Shown here one piece after another: positions 53,863-63,592 of a stretch of 64,000 nucleotides of DNA. The notes under the pieces were generated by a model, which was not told where the DNA came from, did not search any database, and worked only from the letters and a program-made list of their open reading frames with translations. The position numbers and the translations under genes are program-made. Source of the stretch: Gari tellinella (Eukaryota; Mollusca; Bivalvia; Cardiida; Psammobiidae); the NCBI GenBank assembly GCA_922989275.2, contig OV277870.1, forward strand, positions 60,289,079 to 60,353,078, in the 5' to 3' direction. How positions within the stretch are numbered: position 1 is the first letter of the stretch; each line of letters starts with the position of its first letter.

Positions 53863-54130
53863 ACAGGCAAGGCTTGCCTATATTCCACGGTAGGAGACTG
53901 GTAGTTCAAAGGGACCATTTCTGAAAAACATCCCAATGTCAGCTGTAACAAATCCTTATTGACATTGATTCTACGGTTGACATGGATATTTTATCAATCT
54001 TGTTAGAGTAATGGAACTACAAATATAACCTGTTATCAACCGTGTTAGCTACGTCAGTCGATGTACGAGAGCTGTCGATCACTAAGTTAGTAGGGGGAAA
54101 TGCGAACAGAAGGGCTTTTAAAGATATAAT
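53863..54130. other. No recognised feature
   Basis: Spacer. No ends or frames noticed. Confidence 0.4.
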
Positions 54131-54320
54131 GTCGAAACTCGATACTTCGGACTCGCTTACATCGATCGTACAGTAATTGTTTAGACGAATTTCTATAATT
54201 CAATCTCCCGTAAGTCGAACATACCCGTATTTCAAAGTTAAAACGTGGCCTAGCCACGTTTTAACTTTGAAATATGGGTATTTTCGAACAAACGCGAGTT
54301 CGAAGTATCGAGTTTCGACT
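54131..54320. mobile_element. I-family foldback MITE
   Basis: GTCGAAACTCGATACTTCGG and CGAAGTATCGAGTTTCGAC ends. Centre hairpin 54225-54292 (acccgtatttcaaagttaaaac and complement around gtggcctagccac). Confidence 0.78.
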
Positions 54321-54348
54321 GTATCTAAATAATATTATATATATACAC

Positions 54349-54480
54349 AGTAAAATCTCTCTATAACAACCGTCACACTATTACGAACACCGATCTATTA
54401 TGTTCATAACATTGTGCTATATAGCAGGTCTTTAATTCAGGGGACTACATGTACTTAAGGCAAGGTAAACGTAAAAACGA
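54349..54480. mobile_element. E-family MITE, left part
   Basis: CACAGTAAAATCTCTCTATAAC, then cactattacgaacac and acttaaggcaaggtaaac. The right half is not recognisable. Confidence 0.55.
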
Positions 54481-55250
54481 ATCTACTTTTACCTTGGATA
54501 ACTTTCAGACCAAGACAGTTGCATACTGCTTTGAAATACGCCAGCACCGAGGGTTGTTGATTCCGCGACTTTTGTAAAAAGCGTCCTTGAGATCGTTTAG
54601 CCAAATTCGAAAACAATATTTTTAGATAATGTAAAATATGTCCTTAAAAAGGTATTCAAGTGTATGCATCATTTACAAAAAAGGTTTAGGCCAAACTCTG
54701 GTTTAAGGCTCTTAAGAGTATCATTCAATGTTAGAAGTTCTCTCTATATATATGTATAAACAGTCACATATTCTATTATCAAAGGCATTTAAAAAAGAGA
54801 CATTGTTTTCAGATTATTCACAATTAACCTCCTAGTTTTCTTTTCATTCCATAATACCTCCGTACATACGTTTGAAACCATCATCAGCATTTTCAAGTAC
54901 TTTGGTTAGATAGGTGGCAAACAAGTTGAATCCTGATCAGAGACCGAGTTACTCTGCCTTTGATCTTTCTCTCGACTGGCTGCAACTGTAAACAACATCG
55001 CAGAATGTTGTGAAATAGTAAATGCCACAAGGTGCTAAGATATTTTTTACAATAAGTTGTAAACAAAATAATTGCTATATTCAACTATGTTCCTCAGATC
55101 TCGGCCAATGAAACTAGATTTGATTGGCGAATGCGTCTCATTATCAAGAGACGTATGAAGTACATTCCGTTCTCAATAACAAAATGACCCTAGAAGAGCT
55201 AAACGCCATATACGGCACGATATGATGGTTTTATTGCATAACACATTACA
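54481..55250. other. Spacer with decayed core-1 piece
   Basis: An imperfect hairpin at about 54916-54980 (gcaaacaagttgaatcctgatcag ... tgatctttctctcgactggc). Otherwise nothing. Confidence 0.4.
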
Positions 55251-55252
55251 TA

Positions 55253-55610
55253 CAGCGTTCCCTCTCTACAACGACACCTAATGCGAGACAAAGATTGTGT
55301 GCGTTGTTCAGAGGGAGTCGTTACAGGGAGGGAAACTGGCTTACACTTGCAAACAGCTTGAATCCAGATCAGACGCCGCGTAACGCGGCGTCTGATCTGG
55401 ATTCAAGCAGTTTGTCACCCGTCATTATATTTATTCCATCAAAATGTAATTTTGAGAAAAAACAGCAGACGACAATTTGAAGCAGACGATAGCGCAGCAG
55501 TAAAAGTGTTAAACATTTTGTCTTGTTTGGGGAACAGCCATAAGGATCGTTGAAAGGAGGGAGTCGTTGTTGGGAGGGCCGTTGTAGGGAGGGAACACTG
55601 TACAATGCTT
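55253..55610. mobile_element. F-family MITE (358 bp), complete, TA-flanked
   Basis: CAGCGTTCCCTCTCTACAAC to TTGTAGGGAGGGAACACTG. Core-1 hairpin (55348-55413) nearly perfect. The interior also shares 'cagcagacgacaattt' boxes with A and A2. Confidence 0.9.
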
Positions 55611-55749
55611 ATAGCAAAACCATAATAAATACAGTAGAGACAATGGTCATGACATCTCTTCCAACATCTCCAAAATTTCAAGGTAAAGTAATTTAGCACC
55701 GGTCGAAAAACTAAATTAATGTTAAACTTGTTATACCAATCAAGTAAAT

Positions 55750-55890
55750 ACAGTAAATACCTTCTACCGCGACCACTAAATGAGTTGAAAGTTTCCGTTA
55801 TTTAACACGGGTGGCTGTCTAAAGCAAGATGAAAGCAAAACATAAAAATAGATTTCTGCTTTACTCTCAGCCTCCATATGGAGAAAACGC
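55750..55890. mobile_element. E-family MITE remnant, left part
   Basis: acagtaaataccttctaccg and 'taaagcaagatgaaagcaaaac'; the right end is missing. Confidence 0.45.
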
Positions 55891-55973
55891 AACGTGAGAC
55901 CTTTACATATAACTATTTTCCTGCATCAAGCATTAACCATTAACTGTCTTCAAACATATCTGTTAGCATGTTG

Positions 55974-56163
55974 TGGCAGAGAGATAGAGAGTAATATACA
56001 TAGAGAAAGAGAAATATAGAGATAGAGAGTGAAAGAGACAGTGAGAGAAAGAGAAAGAGACAGAGAGAAAACGTGAAAGAAAGAGACAGAGAAAGAGATG
56101 GAGGGACAGAGAGAGAAAGAATAAGACATAGATGGAATGAGAGAGAGGGAGAGAGAGAGAGAT
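55974..56163. repeat. GA-rich simple sequence
   Basis: Interrupted (GA)n tract of ~190 bp (gagagaaagagaaagagaca and similar). The Leu/Ser-rich minus-strand frame across it is an artefact. Confidence 0.95.
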
Positions 56164-56498
56164 GTATAAGCAAACAGTTTGGATCGAAATCAGATGACTC
56201 GTAACGCAGTGTCTGATCTGGTCACCAACTGTTTGACCGACGTCTCATGTTTTGTTTTATTTCTAAAATGTATATACATGTATCTGAATTTTATAATTTA
56301 TGCAGACGACAATTCGAAGCAGTCGCTATTACGACATACTAAGGGTAAACACTTGCAAAGAAATGCAATTATAATCATGAAGTGTATCGAACATTGACAT
56401 TTACCTAAACCATCTGATCTGTTCAAGATATTCCGGTCACCGACATCTGAAGCAAATATTTGCCTAATTGCATTTAGATATGCACAAACCGTCTAGAT
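56164..56498. other. Spacer with a decayed core-1 hairpin
   Basis: About 56169-56236: aaacagtttggatcgaaatc ... gatctggtcaccaactgttt, followed by gcagacgacaattcgaagca, an A/F-like interior scrap. Confidence 0.5.
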
Positions 56499-56736
56499 TT
56501 AACCCCTTCACAACCTTACCTCGAGTTCAATAAGTATTTGCAAACAGTTTGGATCCTGTTGCAAACAGTTTGGATCCTGATCAGACGCCGCGTAACGCGG
56601 CGTCTGATCAGGATCCTAACTGTTTGACACTCATTTCAATATTTCTTAAGTCAAAATACTTAAAATTTGAATTTGAGAAATTAAAGCAGACGATAATTGT
56701 TAAAAGTTGATGACGTCATGGCAGTGAAGGGGTTAA
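56499..56736. mobile_element. A2-family MITE with duplicated left arm
   Basis: TTAACCCCTTCACAACC to GCAGTGAAGGGGTTAA, with TGACGTCA at 56711. The left hairpin arm start (tgcaaacagtttggatcct) occurs twice in tandem (56538-56580). The remaining hairpin is near perfect. Confidence 0.85.
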
Positions 56737-57180
56737 TCGCGTTTAGAAAGTCTCGAAGAGTTTATATTTAACATACTGGTTCCAAGTACCACGTATTAGT
56801 ATGTGTTCTGTACTAACAGTGTACTTGTGAAGAACATACTTGTGGTATGCAAACAGTGATTGCCCAGACAGAAGCCCTTTGATCAGCGCCTTCACTGTTT
56901 GTTATTTTAAAATTTATGTAAGCAAAAAAACAAAAAGCAACAAAAAACAACAAATCGTATCAAACAATAAAAATGGACTTGATTTAATTAGAATTGGAAT
57001 GGTCGATTTGAAATTTTAGAGGTAAATAGGTAAATGAGGCTCGTGTAAACAACTGCAAGTAAGACATTATTTTTTACTCGTTCAACACTAAGTAACACTT
57101 GTGGTTTATTAGGCTCCCGTGTGGATCATTTAAGTGACCAAAACAAGAACCAGCCTACTTGGAATTTGGGGTAGTGTTAC
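56737..57180. other. Spacer, no gene recognised
   Basis: A diverged D-like piece lies near 56845-56905 (gcaaacagtgattgcccaga ... ttcactgtttg). Confidence 0.4.
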
Positions 57181-57197
57181 ATGTATAATAGATACTG

Positions 57198-57490
57198 CTC
57201 TAAATTAGCGAACAGTGTAAACCTATATGAACCCTCTGATATGAGTATACACTGTTTTCAAATGTAATGAGTAAATTTTAAACAGGACCATCAGGTGTTG
57301 AAAGAGTTAAGCACTACTCGAATTATTGTCAATAACGAATGTCATTTGCGTATATTTTAATATATCAACCACTCCCTGACACTATACCGTTTCTAGGTTA
57401 CAAACCTAAACAGCGTGCTGTGTCTGATCTGAGTCTACACTGTTTGCACATTTCCCATTTATGGCACACTAGGCAGAGACGGGTTAACTC
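57198..57490. repeat. D/L-type remnants
   Basis: gcgaacagtgtaaacctata ... ctgatatgagtatacactgt at about 57209-57254, and tgtctgatctgagtctacac + tgtttgcacatttcccattt up to gacgggttaac at 57489. Confidence 0.45.
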
Positions 57491-57544
57491 AATCACCCCT
57501 GAAACTTTTAATGGACAGTTCCAATTTTGTCTATTTAGGGTTAA

Positions 57545-57796
57545 TTAACCCTTTCCCTTATAGAAGCGACTTTTAGCACATTCATTTTATTCATCCGCTG
57601 AAGAAAATAGTTCCAAATTATACCGTAATGAATATGTGTCATATTTAATACTTTCCTTATTCTAGCAGTTAATAGCTTAAAGCAGGCTGAAAGTAAAGCA
57701 GAATGCGCCTTAGGGCGCATTCTGCTTTACTTTCAACCTGCTTTAAGTAGTCACATATCTTCAATACTAAAACAATGCTATCAGGTAAAGGGTTAA
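57545..57796. mobile_element. C-family MITE (252 bp), complete
   Basis: TTAACCCTTTCCCTT to GGTAAAGGGTTAA. Hairpin 57674-57747 is almost perfect (apex gccttagggc). Confidence 0.9.
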
Positions 57797-57799
57797 GGG

Positions 57800-58012
57800 T
57801 TAACCCTTATCCTGCGGTGATAGCATCTGCTTCGAAATTGTCGTCTGCAAAATTTGTTAAATTTAGATTGATACATCTTTTAGGTAAAGAAACCTAAAGA
57901 TGAGTGTCAAACAGTTTAAATCTAGATCAGACGCCGCGTTACGCGGCGTCTGATCTGGATTCAAACTGTTTGCAAAAATCAATAAAGTCGCGATTAGCAG
58001 GCAAAGGGTTAA
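57800..58012. mobile_element. A-family MITE (213 bp), complete
   Basis: TTAACCCTTATCCTGCGG to AGCAGGCAAAGGGTTAA. Hairpin 57908-57972: aaacagtttaaatctagatcagacgccgcg region with complement. Immediately adjacent to the C at 57545-57796. Confidence 0.85.
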
Positions 58013-58440
58013 CAATATATTTCAAATTGACAAACAGTGTAGACCCCGGCCTGATCAGAGGGTTCCTTAAGGAGCCCACTGATTAGGGTCTACCCTGTTT
58101 GCATGGGACAAGTGTTATCTTTACAGGTACACTGTTTGTTAACCCTTTCCCTTATAGAAGCGACTTTTAGCATATTTGATTTATTCCTCCGCTGAAGAAA
58201 ATAGTTCCAGTTTATACCCTCATGAACAATAACCATTACACATATCTTATATATCCTAGCAGATTTTAGCATAAAGCAGGTTGAAAGTAAAGCAGAATGT
58301 GCCTTAAGGCACATTCTGCTTTACTTTCAACCTGCTTTAAGTGGTCACCTGTCTTCAAAACTAGAAACAGGCTATGAGGTAAAGGGTTAATATACGACTA
58401 TACTTGTCGCTAGGGTTGAATATTTTAAGAGTAAAACTAT
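58013..58440. mobile_element. D-type element interrupted by a C MITE
   Basis: D hairpin 58029-58101 (aaacagtgtagaccc ... gggtctaccctgttt around ttccttaagga), then 'ggtacactgtttg', then C, then 'atacgactatacttgtcgct' and 'agggttgaat' as in the 38.8-39.7 kb array. Confidence 0.75.
58139..58390. mobile_element. C-family MITE (252 bp), perfect hairpin
   Basis: TTAACCCTTTCCCTT to GAGGTAAAGGGTTAA. Core-2 arms (58272-58342) are almost fully complementary (gcataaagcaggttgaaagt, apex gccttaaggc). Flanked by TTAA within the D element. Confidence 0.92.
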
Positions 58441-59120
58441 TAACCGTTTAATCCCGTATACATGTAGATCTAGCAAGAGTAGGTGCGCTTCCTAATTGTT
58501 AATATTTCTTACTGCATAAATTGCACCATCGTTCGTACAGATTATAAAGTTCGTTGGTTATTTTCGTAAGCTATCAATAATACAACGTGCATTTGTATGA
58601 CTTAATAATACGGATCTTACTGACATAAGACCACATTACGCACTCAACGGCTCAAATTAATTGATATAAAAATCTAAAATATCGTTTAAATTTGGCATGC
58701 CTTGTGGTTTTGTTTAAATGTGAACTTTCAATGCATTACTAATTGCAGAATTATCTGTTCAAGTGCCAAACTGTTTTGGTATTGATATGAGTGTCGAACA
58801 GATTGGATCAAGTTCAGACGTCAAGTTACTCGGCGTCTGATCTTGATCCAAACTGTTTGAAAATATAAGTATAGCCGCGCGTTGAAGGATGGGGATTATA
58901 ACGGATATCATGTTAAAGATAATGACTCCTGATTCAAAATTAATGGATTTGCAGGTAGTTAGTCCTACAGACAATTAGGAAATACTCGGTCTGTAAACAG
59001 AGCTATATTTCAACGCAATGGGGTTTTAATGCTCTCTAACAATATCAATTTCGTTTACACTAATGCATTTTGTATTTGCGATGAATCCTTGAATTATATT
59101 ACAGCCTTCAGTATCGAACT
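58441..59120. other. Spacer with one core-1 hairpin
   Basis: 58790-58860: aacagattggatcaagttca / tgatcttgatccaaactgtt around gtcaagttactcggc, one arm with mismatches. Confidence 0.55.
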
Positions 59121-59292
59121 GTGGCCCGTCTTACGAAACGTTGTACAATAAAAACGGTTGTAAGTAAAAACGAAAAAATACATCTAATATCTGATTTCTT
59201 CATCTCCTCCTGTCTTGTGACAATTCTTTGGAATCGTCTTGAAAAGATGATTCCAAAGAGATGTCACACGACAGGATTAGATGGAGAAATAA
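59121..59292. mobile_element. H-family foldback MITE, right end lost
   Basis: Left end gtggcccgtcttacgaaacg. Centre hairpin (59203-59285) tctcctcctgtcttgtgaca ... tgtcacacgacaggattaga. More diverged than the copy at 15388. Confidence 0.7.
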
Positions 59293-59344
59293 ATAGTAAT
59301 AAATAAATGATAATTAATAATTTTAGAATCTCACTTAGATCTAC

Positions 59345-59596
59345 GACAATAAACAGATGAAAAGTAAAGCAGAATTTGCCAGTAGTAAATTTAATTTCTC
59401 GTTTTGAAGACAAGTGATCAGTAACACAGAATACGCCATAAGGTGCATTGTGCTTTACTTTCAGCCGGCTATAAGGTACCATCTGCAAGGATATAGGAAC
59501 TATTCTTCATTAAGATCCATTCTGCTTTTCCTTCAATCTGCTTGAAGTGGTAATCCTTTTTCAAAACTAAAATCAGGGTTTTTGGTAAAGGGTTAA
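59345..59596. mobile_element. C-related composite, decayed
   Basis: Contains parts of two core-2 arms (agatgaaaagtaaagcagaa; gcattgtgctttactttcag; ccattctgcttttccttcaa) and ends gtttttggtaaagggttaa. Probably two overlapping, eroded C copies. Confidence 0.5.
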
Positions 59597-59755
59597 ATGA
59601 ATATCTTTGTAAATAAAGGTTTTCTTCTTGAAATTTAATCCTTGTCTAAACAGGACCCACTAACTATACACTTGCAATGGTCTAAATACAATTGACGATT
59701 AAACATGAGAAGAATTAATCTAAACATTCAGACATACTATTTATATTGAATGTTA

Positions 59756-60001
59756 CAGTGGAGAATCTGTTATTCTTTCCCGTTTAAATGTAAACGTACG
59801 CAAACGCAAAGCACTAAAACGTAGAAAAGAACAATTTTTGGACAATTCGGATATTTCATGTTTATCTTGGTGGCAAACAGTTTGCAGCCTGATCAGACGC
59901 CGGGTTACCCGGCGTCTGATCTGGCTCCAAACTGTTTGCACTGAAAATAATAGTTTTAGCGTAAACGCGTTTATTGGGAAAGAATAACACATTCTCCACT
60001 G
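59756..60001. mobile_element. B-family MITE (246 bp), TA-flanked
   Basis: CAGTGGAGAATCTGTTATTC to AACACATTCTCCACTG; hairpin 59875-59940 with one mismatch (tttgcagcc). Confidence 0.92.
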
Positions 60002-60013
60002 TACAGATAAAAT

Positions 60014-60243
60014 AAACCATTACATCCCTGAACCTCTTCTCTACATTACCCCGAGTATACATATTTGCAAACAGTTTGGATCCTGGTCAGACGCCGCGTA
60101 ACGCGGCGTCTGATCAGGATATAAACTGTTTGACACTATTTTCAATATTTCTTAAGTCAAAATACAAAATTATTAAAGTTAGGAAGTAACAGCAGACGAT
60201 AATTGTACAAATTTGATGACGTCATGGCAGTGAAGGTGGTTAT
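60014..60243. mobile_element. A2-family MITE
   Basis: accattacatccctgaacct to tgacgtcatggcagtgaagg (TGACGTCA at 60217). Hairpin 60066-60131 with near-perfect arms. Terminal TTAA decayed. Confidence 0.7.
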
Positions 60244-60514
60244 TTCCTGTGATTATTTTGACGTATTCCAGTTGCTTATTCAGTCTGATATATCCCACAC
60301 ATCGTTCGAATTCTTATAACATTTAGCACGCTGTATAATTGTAGTCTGCAACAAAATGTCGTCTGCGGCAATTATCACAGGATATATTTCTCCATTTTGT
60401 TCCAGATAATGATATCAGTGAGAAGAAGAGTTTGGATCCTGATCGAGTAATTCGGCAACTCATATATTTGCACCAGTTACTAGTATCGCAAATTCACCCA
60501 TTACGTGTAGAATG

Positions 60515-61280
60515 TTAACCCCTCCACTGCCTTACCCCGAGTACAATGGTTATTTGCAAACAGTTTGGATCCTGATCAGAATCCAAACTGTTTGACACTC
60601 AATTCAATATTTCTTGAGTCAAAATATCTAAATTTTAAATTTCAGAATCGTTACGCAGAATAGTGGACACGCAGGTGGCCCACTTGCTCTCATTTTCGAG
60701 CATTAAAATAAGAAGGGCATTTTTACATAACTTGTAATAACTTTTTTTTCTGGACAGATATCGTTCCTGTGCAAACGGCCTGTGTTAGTTTAAACATTTT
60801 CCTTTATGATGGAATTGTTTTGAAAAAATATTTTAATAAGATTTTGGTCCTTTTTTAAGTTTAAAAAGACACCTCTAAATCACATTAAACAAAGAGTAAA
60901 ATGCTGAAAATAAGCCTCGACACGGATAATATAACACGACCTTGTGTATTTATACAAATCGATATCAATTCTGTGCAAACGAGCTCGTATACTTGACTAT
61001 TTGTTCTTTCTTTTGATATAAATTTAAGAATTGTAAGTTAATGTTAATTTGGTCCTTTTTCAAATTGAAAATAAAATTAATATGTTCAAAGAGTCGTCGG
61101 GAGTTTCCGTAAATACCGAGCGGTAAGAGCCGAACATTGACGGGCACGCAAGCTAGCGTAGGACAGTTTATCGATAATCTACCGGTGTCCACTATTCTGC
61201 CTAACGAAAGCAAACGAAATTTGGTTAAAATTGATGACGTTATGGTAGTGAAGGATGTTGTCATGTCAGTGAAGGAGTAA
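60515..61280. mobile_element. A2-family MITE interrupted by a 558-bp element
   Basis: TTAACCCCTCCACTGCC at the left; 'attgatgacgttatggtagtgaag' at the right. The core-1 hairpin is reduced to aaacagtttggatcctgatc + agaatccaaactgtttgaca with no apex (60558-60596). Confidence 0.75.
60649..61206. mobile_element. J element: 558 bp, ~23-bp terminal inverted repeats
   Basis: CGTTACGCAGAATAGTGGAC and GTCCACTATTCTGCCTAACG differ at one position. AT-rich inside; the minus-strand frame at 61345-60965 crosses its right end and is not a credible gene. Flanking duplications are not obvious. Confidence 0.78.
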
Positions 61281-61574
61281 GTCCCCTCTACACCATCGAC
61301 AACTTCCCTTGCATTGTAGGCATTATAGATCAATGTAGGACGCAAATAAACTCAATTTCCGCATCGCCTGTTTCTTGTTTTTAAGTAAGGTGATTCCCCG
61401 AAACACACAACGGAAACTACAGCGTGTGCAATATACAGAAGCCCGGATCATTTCAAACACATAACTGCAGTCTTCAAGGTTTCCAATTAGTTTAAACATA
61501 TTTATTTCCAGAAGTACATATGATTACAATTATACATGCTAACGTTATTTTACAATACTTAGGAAAAGGATTGA
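61281..61574. other. No recognised feature
   Basis: Spacer with a C-like scrap (atcgcctgtttcttgtttt, about 61362). Confidence 0.4.
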
Positions 61575-61903
61575 AAACCTATTGAGTTTCTCTCCTTAAG
61601 GTTTCCAATTCGATACTGTGAGTTCAAAATTCTGACACTCACATACAAAGACAAGTGCAATGATTCTCCAAAGTACATTGTCAGTATGCTTGACATGTAT
61701 AGACTTCGAAGAGAGTTGCGCTGTGCCAATAAATTAGCTTCACTGGTTGTGCTGAGAAGACGTTGGGGAAGTTTGGAGATAGAAGTTTCAAGCATGCAGC
61801 CCGAAAGCTCTGGAACACTCTACCATCAGACATCAGATATGCGAGCGCAGTTGCAGCATTCAAAATACATCTGAAAACACACTTCTTTAATATCTGTTAT
61901 TAG
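61575..61903 (+). pseudogene. LINE reverse-transcriptase C-terminal fragment
   Basis: Plus-strand frame: FPIRYCEFKILTLTYKDK, NDSPKYIVSMLDMYR, then after a one-base shift near 61770 FGDRSFKHAARKLWNTLPSD, IRYASAVAAFKIHLKTHFF and a stop at about 61903. This is the conserved C-terminal block of LINE ORF2 proteins. The 5' part is missing; DNA up to the B MITE at 62218 is probably its 3' region. Confidence 0.78.
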
Positions 61904-62217
61904 AAGAAAGTAGGAAATAGATGACTGCTACCTCCAGACTGTGTTCTTGCTGTAGATGCGTTGTGTTTAAATGGGAGTTCTGGAGTTGCACCATTGACCC
62001 GGTGCCTGTCTGATGGATCTTGATGGTAGGGATAATTACTCTGACCTCTTTGAAACCAGCTGACTGCGGGTCTGTGGTATAATTCTTAGGCAGTTTATTG
62101 TATAGATGCAGGGTATAATTCAGCTATAGATAATGACTTTTAAATCACTATTTTTAAGTATGTAATTGATCTTTTAATTATTTGACTCATTTTAAAGTTG
62201 ACTTTACAAACTAATGA
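61904..62217 (+). other. Probable LINE 3' untranslated region
   Basis: Follows the LINE stop directly and has no frame. Its end is obscured by the adjoining B MITE. Confidence 0.45.
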
Positions 62218-62219
62218 TA

Positions 62220-62465
62220 CAGTGGAGAATCTGTTATTATTTCCCAATGAACGCGTTTACGCTAAAACTATTATTTGCAGTGCAAACAGTTTGGAGCCTG
62301 ATCAGACGCCGGGTAACCCGGCGTCTGATCAGGCTCCAAGCTGTTTGCCACCAAGATAAACATGAATTGTCAGAGTTGTCCAAAAGTTGTTCTTTTCTAC
62401 GTTTTAGTGCTTTGCGTTTGCGTACGTTTGCGTTTAAACGGGAAAGAATAACAGATTCTCCACTG
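62220..62465. mobile_element. B-family MITE (246 bp), TA-flanked
   Basis: CAGTGGAGAATCTGTTATTA to AACAGATTCTCCACTG; perfect hairpin arms around gccgggtaacccggc (62284-62347). Confidence 0.93.
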
Positions 62466-62535
62466 TAACAAGTTTTTTAATCTTGGTACAAATGTTGAAA
62501 TAATTTCCCTTGCGGAATTTGTTCCCATGTTCCAC

Positions 62536-62660
62536 AGAGTGGCAAACAATCTGGAGCCTAATCAGACGTCATGTTAGTCAGTTTCTGATCTGGATCCAAA
62601 CTGTAATGGAAATAAAAGTTGTAGCGTAAACATGTTTATTGGGAAAGAATAACGTATTCT
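62536..62660. mobile_element. B-family MITE, right part, decayed
   Basis: ggcaaacaatctggagccta ... tctggatccaaactg with a mismatched apex, then 'tagcgtaaacatgtttattg' and 'gggaaagaataacgtattc'. Confidence 0.65.
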
Positions 62661-62878
62661 TTGTGCGTGAGTTTATATGATCGAGCTTTATCGTTGCGCA
62701 TGCAACAGGACTTTCTGATATGGATCCAAACTGTTTAAAAATACCAGATAAGTAGAACTCGTTGGGTCAAATGATAAATTAGAATAACTTTGACTTGCCG
62801 CTGGCTGTAATCCAAAACATATATACACAATGAAATTGGTTTTGATTTAAGCCAAAAATCATTATCGAGAAATTCGAT

Positions 62879-63095
62879 TTAACCATTTAACTCTCAATGA
62901 CGTTTTAAAGCGCGTTTGCGAACAGCGTCTGATCAGGACACAAACTGTTTGAAACCCTTATTGAGATTTTTCAAGTTATATTACCTTACATCTAACTTTG
63001 AAACGTGTCTTGCAGACAACGTTACTGAAGCAGACGACAATAAAGCGATAAAGGGGTAAAACATGGCCCGAATAATTTGAGCTTGAAAGGGTTAA
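62879..63095. mobile_element. A-family MITE with left hairpin arm lost
   Basis: TTAACCATTTAACTCTCAAT to GAGCTTGAAAGGGTTAA. The core-1 left arm is missing (gtttgcgaacag joined to cgtctgatcagg). Confidence 0.7.
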
Positions 63096-63147
63096 GCGAG
63101 TTATCGAAACTCAAATATAATAATGCTGAACTAGATACGAATATTTA

Positions 63148-63354
63148 CAGTGGAAACGCAATCTCAGTAAAATGGCGAAAATGACAACATTTCGACAATT
63201 CTTGCTATTTATTTTAATACGAGTGGCAAACAGTTTGCAGCCTGATCAGACGCCGGGTTACCCGGCGTCTGATCTGGCTCCAAACTGTTTGAATTGGAAA
63301 TAACTGTTTCAGCGTAAACGAGTTTATTGGGAAAGAATAACGTTTTCTCCACTG
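63148..63354. mobile_element. B-related MITE (207 bp), TA-flanked
   Basis: CAGTGGAAACGCAATCTC to AACGTTTTCTCCACTG; the hairpin at 63229-63293 is intact. The left interior is shorter and different from the 246-bp type. Confidence 0.8.
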
Positions 63355-63592
63355 TATTTATGTACAAGAATAGCGCATTAAATTACTACATGTCCGTTAA
63401 GTATTTACGTACGTGCATGTCAATTTGATATTCAGTGCATATGAGTGATCGAAACATGACTTAAGGCCTTTCGCTACCGGAAGTCGGTCTTGCGGGCGAG
63501 CGGATATGCGTCTGGACGACACAGACTTTTTTCGTACGTGTTTATACTAGAAAATTTATATAAAGGAAATGTTGATATAAATAAGTATAATC

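Noticed and set aside
55940..56173. Leu/Ser-rich 77-codon frame on the minus strand
   Set aside because: Pure translation of a GA-rich simple repeat.
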